Of a stretch of DNA of 53,178 nt, positions 1-7,201 are shown piece after piece. Where the stretch lies: NCBI GenBank assembly GCA_005223035.1, contig NJBK01000018.1, positions 1 through 53,178 on the forward strand, given 5' to 3'. A model generated the notes under the pieces. It was not told where the DNA came from. It ran no database searches and saw nothing but the letters and a program-made list of their open reading frames with translations. This stretch comes from Chloroflexi bacterium B3_Chlor. GTDB lineage: Bacteria; Chloroflexota; Anaerolineae; UBA7937; B3-Chlor. Each line of letters starts with the position of its first letter. Within the stretch, counting starts at the first letter, position 1. Made by a program: the position numbers and the translations under genes.

Positions 1-1074
1 TATAGGATGAATGGAACGGCTGACAACCGTCTGACGAGAACTTGTGGTCTGAGCGGCGGCCACTACTGGATCAGTGGTAATATCTGGTTTTGCGCCGGGA
101 CCGCCGGGGCCTGTGACGACAATCTCAAATTTGGCCATGGCCGCCATAGCTGGCCCTGCTTTTACGCCGATAGTCCCTGCGTCCAATCCAGGCCATGCGT
201 GAGAGCCGATAATGGCGTCAACCTTCGGCGACTTTTCCAGTACACCTTCCTCCATCATCATTTTCGCACCGCCGGCGACCTCCTCTGCGAGGGCGAGACC
301 ATCGGCAGGATCGAAGCATCCGTAGGGCCCGACGCGGGTGGCGCGCGACCGGGCGAAGTGCTCGGGCGACTGCTCGCCGAAGCCGACCTCGACTGCGGCC
401 CCGCCGCTGCGGCCCTCGACCGATCGGCCGGCTACCCAAAAGCTGACGGGCTCTTCCGGCGAGGCCGTAGAGACAACCCGGCTGTGAACGCACGTCGGCG
501 CCTGGCCGTGGTTGCAGCCGACGCTGACGATGCGGCCGCCCCGCTCGATCTGATAGCCTCGCGGCGCCAGGGTCATCGTGCTCACCGCGCCCGGCGGGTG
601 GATCGCCACCAACCCCATGTCTTTCTGCCCGTCGTACTCGCATCGGATCATCGTTCCGGGGACCGTCCGGACCCCGTCGGGCCCGAACAGGTCGACCTGG
701 ATCGCGCCTTTCCCTTGGGAGTCGCGAAAGATGTGTCCGCAGGTCAGGATCAGCGCTTCGCCGCCCCGGGCGTCGATGATTGTGCCGGTACCCAGCGATT
801 GTCCCCGCCCGTCCTTGATCCGCAGCCGCACGCTGGCACCGATCCGTCGCGCGTCGGAAACGGTCGGTTCGTTGGGCCGGGGGATCCAGTCGCGCGGGGC
901 GGTCTGCCAGTCGCGCCCGGTCGCGCCAAGCTTCGCGGCAGGCGGCGGCGCGAGCGGGGGCTGCTCTGCGGCCGGCGCCGGCGGCCAACGCCCGGACACG
1001 CAGTGCGGCCAATCTACACGCAAGTCCCCCGGGCGGCTCCAGTCAGTTGCTAGGCCCGTTCTTGCCCTCAGCAT
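1..1074 (-). CDS. Chimeric ORF: trypsin-like serine protease joined in frame to an M20 amidohydrolase fragment (partial)
   Basis: One minus-strand frame stays open from an ATG at 1074 to the window edge, but it encodes two unrelated protein pieces. The first part has a Pro/Ala-rich linker and then a trypsin-like fold with the triad motifs LTCGH (His), YDGQKD (Asp) and GRSGG (Ser at 406-408). From about 300 down to 1 it reads EEVAGGAKMMMEEGVLE, GSHAWPGLDAGTIGVKAG and GAKPDITTDP, which is the middle of an M20 hippurate/IAA-amino-acid hydrolase. In that part the usual GGHGA reads GGPGA, losing the conserved His, and the metal-binding N-terminus is absent. The protease part is very G+C rich (44 of 60 bases at 541-600); the M20 part is not. 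The segment 316-400 fits neither family well. There is no Shine-Dalgarno before the ATG. I read this as a junction of foreign or misassembled pieces, not a working enzyme. Confidence 0.6.
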   Translation of the reverse strand, partial: MLRARTGLATDWSRPGDLRVDWPHCVSGRWPPAPAAEQPPLAPPPAAKLGATGRDWQTAPRDWIPRPNEPTVSDARRIGASVRLRIKDGRGQSLGTGTIIDARGGEALILTCGHIFRDSQGKGAIQVDLFGPDGVRTVPGTMIRCEYDGQKDMGLVAIHPPGAVSTMTLAPRGYQIERGGRIVSVGCNHGQAPTCVHSRVVSTASPEEPVSFWVAGRSVEGRSGGAAVEVGFGEQSPEHFARSRATRVGPYGCFDPADGLALAEEVAGGAKMMMEEGVLEKSPKVDAIIGSHAWPGLDAGTIGVKAGPAMAAMAKFEIVVTGPGGPGAKPDITTDPVVAAAQTTSSRQTVVSRSIHPI

Positions 1075-1079
1075 CCCCG

Positions 1080-1109
1080 TTGAAAGAGAAGGCTCGCCAA
1101 TGCTAGAAT
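1080..1109 (+). promoter_or_regulatory. Sigma-70-type promoter for the restriction regulator gene
   Basis: TTGAAA at 1080-1085, an 18-base spacer and TAGAAT at 1104-1109 preceded by TG one base upstream (extended -10). Transcription would begin near 1116, which excludes upstream start codons for the XRE gene and leaves ATG 1142 or TTG 1181. Confidence 0.45.
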
Positions 1110-1141
1110 ATCCCATTTTGGGTTGTTCCTGCATTGCATCT

Positions 1142-1399
1142 ATGATTAATGACTATCAGCGCACGAAGGGCATTGTACCATTGTCGAAAATCCACTCACA
1201 GAAGTATCAGGAATTTCTAAAGCGGCTTCGGAACGCCAGAAAAGAAGCGGGCATGACCCAAGCCGAAGTTGCTGCAGTGTTGGGGAAACCCCAGTCTTTC
1301 ATTTCGAAGTGCGAAACTGGAGAACGACGGGTAGACATTGTAGAGCTTTCCGAGTTCGCGAGGCTTTACAGCAAAACACTGGACTTCTTTCTGACGTAA
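1142..1399 (+). CDS. XRE-family helix-turn-helix regulator, probable controller of the restriction genes
   Basis: A small DNA-binding protein. The helix-turn-helix covers ARKEAGMTQAEVAAVLGKP and QSFISKCETGERRVD, followed by a short helix ending LYSKTLDFFLT. This is the compact XRE/Cro fold of many phage repressors and restriction-modification controller (C) proteins. The start is uncertain: ATG 1142 gives 85 residues but has no ribosome site, while TTG 1181 gives 72 residues with GAAGGG ten bases upstream and fits the family's normal N-terminus better. Its stop lies nine bases before the HNH gene on the same strand, so the two are probably co-transcribed. The low G+C content matches the next two genes and suggests joint acquisition. 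Confidence 0.75.
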   Translation: MINDYQRTKGIVPLSKIHSQKYQEFLKRLRNARKEAGMTQAEVAAVLGKPQSFISKCETGERRVDIVELSEFARLYSKTLDFFLT

Positions 1400-1408
1400 G
1401 GTTTCACT

Positions 1409-2047
1409 GTGAAGAACTCATCTGAGGACTGGCCTCCCGCGAAGCAAGATACCGGTAAGGAATGGAGCGAAGCCAAACTCACCATTCTCAAGCTCTTGTG
1501 GCCTATGGAATGGGTTGAAGGCAGCAAAGTCTTCAGGGAAGTTCAGCAGACCTATTATGATAGGCGCATTAGAGAACTGCGCGAGAGTGGGTGGCAAATC
1601 AAGACGCATCCATCTGGTCAAATGTACAGACTTGTGTCACACGAGAAGCGGCCAGGGAAGGAGCGTCAATACCCGAGTGCACAACAAAAGCGGAATGTCC
1701 GGAAGCGCGATGGAAATCTCTGTCAGATCTGTGGGTTACCTGACATGAATATGCAGTTTGACCACAAAGTTCCCCTGGACCGAAATGGCAGTACAGAAGA
1801 AGATGATCTGCAATTGCTCTGTCGAACCTGCAACATTGAAAAGCGTGGTGCATGTAAACGCTGCGGACTTGAAACATGCGATCGTTGCCCATATGCCTAT
1901 CCCGAGCTCTCTGCGTCCAGGATAGTTGCATTTCTTGACGAACAGACAGCGAAAGAATTGAAGGAAGAATCAGAAGCTCGTGGCGTATCAGAAGCCTTCG
2001 TTATCTCAAAGATACTCTCGCGCCATTATGGTGACAAAGGGGAATAG
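1409..2047 (+). CDS. HNH endonuclease, probable type II restriction enzyme
   Basis: GTG start with TAAGG eight bases upstream. Residues about 20-75 look like a winged-helix domain (TILKLLWPMEWVEGSKVF, then RRIRELRESGWQIKT). Residues about 95-155 form an HNH nuclease with zinc ligands: CQICG, FDHKVPLDRNGSTEEDDLQ and LLCRTCNIEKRG, the D-H pair and the Asn being the ββα-metal site. A second cysteine cluster CKRCGLETCDRC follows and is likely structural zinc. The C-terminus is a short helical ribbon-helix-helix-like tail. With the regulator upstream and the methyltransferase converging 48 bases downstream, it is probably the cutting subunit. The recognition sequence cannot be read from the protein. 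A stand-alone HNH homing nuclease is the alternative. Confidence 0.75.
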   Translation: MKNSSEDWPPAKQDTGKEWSEAKLTILKLLWPMEWVEGSKVFREVQQTYYDRRIRELRESGWQIKTHPSGQMYRLVSHEKRPGKERQYPSAQQKRNVRKRDGNLCQICGLPDMNMQFDHKVPLDRNGSTEEDDLQLLCRTCNIEKRGACKRCGLETCDRCPYAYPELSASRIVAFLDEQTAKELKEESEARGVSEAFVISKILSRHYGDKGE

Positions 2048-2095
2048 CAACGAAATTCAAGCGTCCGTTTCGGGGCAAGTTTCCCAGAAGGTGGG

Positions 2096-3508
2096 CTACG
2101 ACTCCGGCTTATGGAAGCCTATGATATATTCGACGTGCATCCTCTGTTGTATCTGCGACTCTGAATTGCGCTCGAAACCTGCTGGCAGCATACGCCTATT
2201 GCGATCCAATCTTCGTTCACCGATTTTGGGAACCTGAAAGCCAATTGCCTGCCCGATCTCAGCAAGGCAGTTCTGAGTGTAGGTATCCCTACCTCTCAAT
2301 ACGGAGCTCCCAACAACAAGAATAGCCGCTTTTCCGGGTCTCAACACACGGAACATTTCGCGTAGGGTTCGTGTCATCTCCGAGTAATAACGATGAAGCA
2401 CACGGCCCTTTTTTTCGTCAAGCTCGCTGATGGCAGCGACTGTTCCAGCTGAATAGTCTGGCAATCTTTCGAAATCAAAGCCAGTTGTCGCTTCACCGCC
2501 GATATATTCCTTGCGCTTTTGGGCTAGCTGATCTATACAATAACCCAACCACACCAAAGAGAACTTGTGCGCTCGCATATAGTCAATTGCATTTGAAGCA
2601 TAAGGAGGAGAAGTAACGATCAAGTCAACAGAGTCATCCGCAAGGGGCAAGTTCTCAGCATTTCCACGTAGGATCCGCGGCGAAGGGCTCGTAAAGCCAG
2701 AATCCAGCAAGCTTCTCAGATTCTGCTGGAAACGCTTCTTGAACTCATACGGAGCAAAACGTAGTCTCTTGGTCAGGAACTTCAAGCGAGGAGATGATCT
2801 GTCGGTGAGTTCTTCACCCAGTAACACTTCCCCCGATCTCGAAAAAACGATCTTGGCTCTATGTGGGCGAGTATGGGCCAGGTCAAAAGCCAAGGACACC
2901 CCACCAGACTTAGTAATGATTATGGACGAGAACACAAGTTGAAAGAATGCCCGAATGGATTCGTCAGCTATCTTGTCAATCTCCATCAGGAGGGCCAATA
3001 ATCCGACTTGGGTTTCCAAGGCAAACCAATAGTCAACAAATTCTCGTGTCTTAGTATCCCAACGATTCTCCAGAAGTTCTCTCAACTCCGATTCTCTTTC
3101 GTCCAATGCGATAGTCGCCTGTTTGAGTATGTTATTCCCAACTTGATTGACTTCCGTCTTGTCAAGCGGCGCAGTTTTTACTTGGGATACCAACAACGCG
3201 AGTGGGTCAATATCGAACCCTAAAGCTCGCCTCCCCAGAATGAAACCCTCCAATACAGTGGTACCAGAGCCTGCCATGGGATCCAGAACCACCTCACCTG
3301 GCTCAGTCAGTCCTGTTATGAATTTTCGCGGTATTTGGGGAGGGAATTTTGCAGGAAAAGAATGGAATCCATGAGATGCGTAATCGGCCTTCTGGCTATG
3401 AAAATCCAAATCTTGAGACAGCAAACAGATCAGTTTCTCAGAATAAGTTCCATCTGGGTCAGCTTCACCGTGCCTATCGAACGGTAAGGGGAGTTGGTTT
3501 GAAGCCAT
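2096..3508 (-). CDS. Site-specific DNA methyltransferase (N4-cytosine or N6-adenine)
   Basis: A 470-residue amino-methyltransferase. Motif I for S-adenosylmethionine is DPMAGSGTT at residues 76-84, preceded by HGFHSFPAKFPPQIPRKF, which is typical of this family. The catalytic motif IV is TSPPY at 299-303, followed by LRPGKAAILVVGSS. Motif I precedes motif IV by about 220 residues, an alpha-like order with the target-recognition region between them. TSPPY is common in N4-cytosine enzymes but also occurs in N6-adenine ones. It converges on the HNH gene, so the pair most simply forms a type II system in which this protein protects host sites. G+C is low, like its partners. Confidence 0.85.
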   Translation of the reverse strand: MASNQLPLPFDRHGEADPDGTYSEKLICLLSQDLDFHSQKADYASHGFHSFPAKFPPQIPRKFITGLTEPGEVVLDPMAGSGTTVLEGFILGRRALGFDIDPLALLVSQVKTAPLDKTEVNQVGNNILKQATIALDERESELRELLENRWDTKTREFVDYWFALETQVGLLALLMEIDKIADESIRAFFQLVFSSIIITKSGGVSLAFDLAHTRPHRAKIVFSRSGEVLLGEELTDRSSPRLKFLTKRLRFAPYEFKKRFQQNLRSLLDSGFTSPSPRILRGNAENLPLADDSVDLIVTSPPYASNAIDYMRAHKFSLVWLGYCIDQLAQKRKEYIGGEATTGFDFERLPDYSAGTVAAISELDEKKGRVLHRYYSEMTRTLREMFRVLRPGKAAILVVGSSVLRGRDTYTQNCLAEIGQAIGFQVPKIGERRLDRNRRMLPAGFERNSESQIQQRMHVEYIIGFHKPES

Positions 3509-3893
3509 TCTGAGTCAACCCTATGTCTAGTAGAGAACCTGATACACTGAAGCACCTTCAGCAGTATATCAGAAGCGCTCACAAATCGCCAACCGCACTC
3601 TAGATCCTGCTCTTGAAATGGTTGGTAGTCTTCGACAAAACAAGGGCCTAACAGATATTTCTGCAGAACTGTTCTGGGTAATGTTCCCCACCGGGTCTTT
3701 CTGCAGAAGCATCGGGGGGAACGTTTTCGGTGGCTCGCTCAAGGGGAAGGCCTGTGTCGCGTATGTGGCGTTTGTAGTATCGGCCCATTCGGGCTGCCCC
3801 CTGGGTGTGGGGGGGCGAGGAAGGCCCCGCCGTTGGGAGGCGGCGTATGTATCAAACGCCGTGAGGGAATCCTGATCAACAGGGGGGCTTGCG
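3509..3893. other. Intergenic region with two identical 10-bp palindromes
   Basis: No convincing gene. The stretch TTTCTGCAGAA occurs at 3658-3668 and again at 3698-3708. Each copy contains the perfect palindrome TTCTGCAGAA, and the copies are exactly 40 bases apart (about four helical turns), as expected for paired operator sites upstream of the methyltransferase. A G-rich run (around 3795-3820) lies further right. Open frames here have no recognisable content. Confidence 0.35.
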
Positions 3894-5330
3894 CTAGTGG
3901 GGACCTTTGATGAGGGGAAAGACGGTCTCTTTGACATAGTCCGTCACCCTCTGGACCTCTTTCCTGATCTCGTGCTTCATCGGCCCTGTAGTATAGGCAT
4001 GCCGATCGCGGAGGCCGCCCCCCTCCACATACTCGGTGCCCAACATCATCCCGCCGATGGCACCCACGTAGTCGTCTTCTGGCTCGATGCCGTTCATGAC
4101 CGCCCAGGCCAGGCACCAGGCGCGGGTGACGCTGTTCATGTGATACCCTCCCCCACCTAAGGCCACACACCTGGGGGAGATGGCCTCTATGGTCTTCACA
4201 AGGTCGGCATATCCGTTGTTGGTAAGGGCCAGGTGGGAGAGGCGATCAGGTAGCAGGCTGTCAGCGCCCAATTGCGCGAACACGAAATCGGGAGCGAAGG
4301 CTGTGACCGCCTCAGGCACTATCTCGTCAAAGGCCGCCAGGAAGACCTCGTCATCCGTCTGGGGAGGTAGCGGAACGTTGATATTGTACCCCTTGCCTCT
4401 TCCGAGGCCGATCTCGGTCTCAAAACCGGACCAGGGGAACAGCGTCTTGCCACTCTCGTGGAGGGAGATGGTCAGGACACGGTCATCCTCATAGAAAGCG
4501 GATTGCACCCCGTCGCCGTGATGGGCATCTATGTCGACGTAAGCTATGCGATGTCCTCTGCGCAACAGATCCTTGATAGCGATCACTATGTCGTTGATGT
4601 AGCAGAAGCCTTCCGCATTCCTTCGCTGCGCGTGATGGAAGCCTCCTGCGACGTTGAAAGCTAAGTCGTGTGTCCCCTTTTCCAGCAGTTCGGCGGCTAA
4701 GAGGGTACCACCTGCCACCAGCACAGAGTAGTCGTACACCCCGGGAAAGACCGGGCAATCCTCGGTGCCAAGGCCGAACTCGATCATATTCGCTTTGAAA
4801 ACCCCGTCATTGGCCTCCTTTAGTGCCGCCAGGTAACCCCAATCGTGAAAAAGGGCTAGCTTCTGGGGAGGCGCTGGTTCAGGTTCCAGGACGTCAACCC
4901 AGGGCTTGTCCAGCAGCCCGTACTTGCCGCACAGCTCCACGGTCTGCCGGGCCCGCTCAGGCTCGAGGGGATGCTCCTCTCCATATTCGTAGTCGTCAAA
5001 TCGAGGTGAGTAGATGAAGGCCGTCCTCACCACGTGCTCGGCCACGGTCTCCAGGATGACTTCACCCTGCACGGACCTTGCAAGCCAGAATTGATCGTGA
5101 TTATCCGATGGGGGGCGAACTCCCACCCTGATGACGGGGACGTCCTTGGTACGGTCCCTCAGGTCGAGGCCCTCACCCAGCAGGACCAGATCCGGCCTCT
5201 CCGGCTGCATCAGCTTCCAGGCCTCCTGTGCACCGGTTGCTGAGCTGACGCGATACCCGTGACTTTGCAGGACTGCTCCGGCTGCACGCACGAACTCGGG
5301 GTCATCGTCCACGATCAGGACTCTAGCCAT
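3894..5330 (-). CDS. Histone-deacetylase/AcuC-family deacetylase with an N-terminal degenerate receiver domain
   Basis: Residues 1-105 are a response-regulator receiver fold (VLIVDDDPEFVRAAGAVL). The phosphoacceptor Asp is missing: PDLVLL is followed by Gly at residue 52, so this is a pseudo-receiver. Residues about 105-478 are a zinc-dependent deacetylase of the HDAC/AcuC/AphA superfamily. It has the general-base HH at 232-233, zinc ligands in DIDAHHGDGV (Asp268, His270) and in QLGADS (Asp356), and the catalytic Tyr in GGGGYH (396). Family substrates are acetyl-lysine in proteins or acetyl-polyamines. The gene overlaps the upstream CoA-transferase/GNAT gene by eight bases, so the two are translationally coupled. 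I infer deacylation of proteins modified by that partner, as with AcuA/AcuC acting on acetyl-CoA synthetase in Bacillus. Confidence 0.85.
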   Translation of the reverse strand: MARVLIVDDDPEFVRAAGAVLQSHGYRVSSATGAQEAWKLMQPERPDLVLLGEGLDLRDRTKDVPVIRVGVRPPSDNHDQFWLARSVQGEVILETVAEHVVRTAFIYSPRFDDYEYGEEHPLEPERARQTVELCGKYGLLDKPWVDVLEPEPAPPQKLALFHDWGYLAALKEANDGVFKANMIEFGLGTEDCPVFPGVYDYSVLVAGGTLLAAELLEKGTHDLAFNVAGGFHHAQRRNAEGFCYINDIVIAIKDLLRRGHRIAYVDIDAHHGDGVQSAFYEDDRVLTISLHESGKTLFPWSGFETEIGLGRGKGYNINVPLPPQTDDEVFLAAFDEIVPEAVTAFAPDFVFAQLGADSLLPDRLSHLALTNNGYADLVKTIEAISPRCVALGGGGYHMNSVTRAWCLAWAVMNGIEPEDDYVGAIGGMMLGTEYVEGGGLRDRHAYTTGPMKHEIRKEVQRVTDYVKETVFPLIKGPH

Positions 5331-7182
5331 GCTTCTGAAGCCTCATAGTGGTGATGTAGATCCCCTCGTCGTACACGTACTCCACAGGATAATCGCAACT
5401 GTTCAGAATAGAGAGCATGGGGCCGTTGGTTTCCAGGATCTCCGCTGTGAAGGCGCCGACCCCGCGCTGCCCGGCAATCTGGGCGAGGTAGTGGAGCAGG
5501 AAAGTTCCGATCCTGATGTTCTGCCAATCATCGCGGACGGTGAAAGCCATCTCGGCCACGTCTGACGACTCTCCCAGTAGCCCGTATCTACCCACGGCAA
5601 TTATCCTTTCCCGCCCATCCTCGTGCACCAGGCCGACTATGGCCATCTCCTGCTCGTAGTCCACGGTGGTCATACTTTGGGCGGTTTCGTGAGGCATGGT
5701 TCTCAAGACAGAGAAGTACCGCTGGTAGATGCTACGGTCCGAAAGGTTGTAGAACAGGTCCTGCATCATGGCTTCATCCGTGGCCTTGACCGGCCGGAAG
5801 AAGATCCTCGCCCCTCTGAAGGTGAGGGTGGTCTCCAGTTCACAGGGGTAAATGCCTGCGGGCAGCAGCTGGTCGCCGTACACGTAACGGTTCTCCTTGG
5901 CCTGTTCCAGCAACTCGGCTCGAAAGTTGGGATGAGCTATGCCTATCAGAGCGAGGGCACGCTCGCGGATGTTCTTTCCGTGGAGGTAGGCCACACCATA
6001 CTCGGTTACCACATAATAGACATCGCCCCGCGTAATCATCACCCCCGCTCCCTTCGACAGGGCTGGGACGATACGGGACACAGTGCCCCCTGCAGCCGTG
6101 GAGGGCAAGGCGATGATGGGCTTACCTCCCTTCGAGGCGGCAGCCCCTCTGATGAAGTCAACCTGACCCCCAAGCCCGCTATAGAACATCTGACCCAGAG
6201 AGTCCGAACATACCTGGCCTGTCAGGTCTATCTCCAGGGCAGAATTGATGGCCGTCATCTTCTCATGCTGGCCGATGACAGACGGATTGTTGGTGTAGTC
6301 GCAGGGACGAAAGTCAAAGGCGGGGTTATTGTGGACGAAGTCGTACAGACGCTTGGTACCCAGACAGAAACTGGTAACCACCTTTCCAGGGTCCAGCGCC
6401 TTGCTGGAGTTGGTCACGACCCCCGCTTCCATCAGTTCGACGATCCAGTCCGACACCAGTTCTGTGTGCACTCCAAGGTCCCTCTTCTCGGCAAGGAAAG
6501 GCGGGAGGCACTGCGCAATCTTGCTGATGCCCATCTGCAAAGTGGCCCCGTCCTCCACCAGACCCGCAACATTCTGGGCGATTTTCAGTGAAACCTCATC
6601 CGGTGGTGGGTAGCAGAGCTCTGGGAGGGGCGCGTCGGTCTCCACCAGGGTATCTATTTGATCCATATGGATGAAGCTGTCACCCAGAGTCCTGGGCATG
6701 CGGGGGTTCACCTCGGCGATGACGTGATGAGCGTTCTCGGCGGCCGCCTTCACCACATCGACTGAGACTCCATAGCTGCACAGGCCGTCCTCGTCAGGTG
6801 GCGTTACCTGAATCAATGCGACGTCAAAATGTAGGCTCCGTGAAGTGCAGAGCCGTGGGACCTCCGAAAGGAAGACGGGTGTGTAGTCGGCTCTTCCCTG
6901 GCACACAGCATCTCTCACGTCAGGGCCGATGAAGAGAGCGTCGTGGCGAAGCTGTTCTCCGTGCTCCGAGTCGGTGTAGGGAGTCAGACCCAGGGTGAGG
7001 ATATGGATCAGCCTGATATCCGCCAGTTCAGCGGACATCTTGGACAGCTCCTCCGTTAGAAGTCGAGGAACTGCAGCACCGGAACCGACGAAGACGCAGC
7101 AGCCCCGCGAGACAACCCTCAGAGCTTCCGACGCTGTGGTCAGCTTGTGCCGATACCGCTCTCGCCAGCCGTTCGATCCCAC
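5323..7182 (-). CDS. Acetyl-CoA hydrolase/CoA-transferase fused to a GNAT N-acetyltransferase
   Basis: GTG start behind a strong GGAAGGGAA ribosome site. Residues 1-450 belong to the acetyl-CoA hydrolase / 4-hydroxybutyrate CoA-transferase family: VFVGSGAAVPRLL near the start, LQMGISKIAQ at 215-224, the likely catalytic Glu in GVHTE (241), and the late glycine-rich FYSGLGGQVDFIRG at 333-346. Residues about 455-619 are a GNAT domain starting FRGARIFFRPVKATDEAMM, with acetyl-CoA-binding motif A around DDWQNIRIGTFLLHYLAQ. One chain could therefore make or consume acetyl-CoA and pass acetyl groups to a protein amine. The downstream overlapping gene is a deacetylase, and an LCP gene ends 19 bases upstream. 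The exact acyl substrate cannot be read from the sequence. Confidence 0.85.
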   Translation of the reverse strand: MGSNGWRERYRHKLTTASEALRVVSRGCCVFVGSGAAVPRLLTEELSKMSAELADIRLIHILTLGLTPYTDSEHGEQLRHDALFIGPDVRDAVCQGRADYTPVFLSEVPRLCTSRSLHFDVALIQVTPPDEDGLCSYGVSVDVVKAAAENAHHVIAEVNPRMPRTLGDSFIHMDQIDTLVETDAPLPELCYPPPDEVSLKIAQNVAGLVEDGATLQMGISKIAQCLPPFLAEKRDLGVHTELVSDWIVELMEAGVVTNSSKALDPGKVVTSFCLGTKRLYDFVHNNPAFDFRPCDYTNNPSVIGQHEKMTAINSALEIDLTGQVCSDSLGQMFYSGLGGQVDFIRGAAASKGGKPIIALPSTAAGGTVSRIVPALSKGAGVMITRGDVYYVVTEYGVAYLHGKNIRERALALIGIAHPNFRAELLEQAKENRYVYGDQLLPAGIYPCELETTLTFRGARIFFRPVKATDEAMMQDLFYNLSDRSIYQRYFSVLRTMPHETAQSMTTVDYEQEMAIVGLVHEDGRERIIAVGRYGLLGESSDVAEMAFTVRDDWQNIRIGTFLLHYLAQIAGQRGVGAFTAEILETNGPMLSILNSCDYPVEYVYDEGIYITTMRLQKHG

Positions 7183-7201
7183 GCGCTTCCCTTCCTACCA
7201 G

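Noticed and set aside
218..1012. Long Arg/Pro-rich minus-strand frame and its plus-strand partners at 7-1053 and 578-1100
   Set aside because: These are shadows of the high-G+C protease frame, which alone shows a recognisable triad and fold.
3569..3937. Minus-strand 122-residue frame in the gap beside the deacetylase gene
   Set aside because: It overlaps the 3' end of the deacetylase gene out of frame, is low-complexity Pro/Ser/Arg and has no ribosome site.
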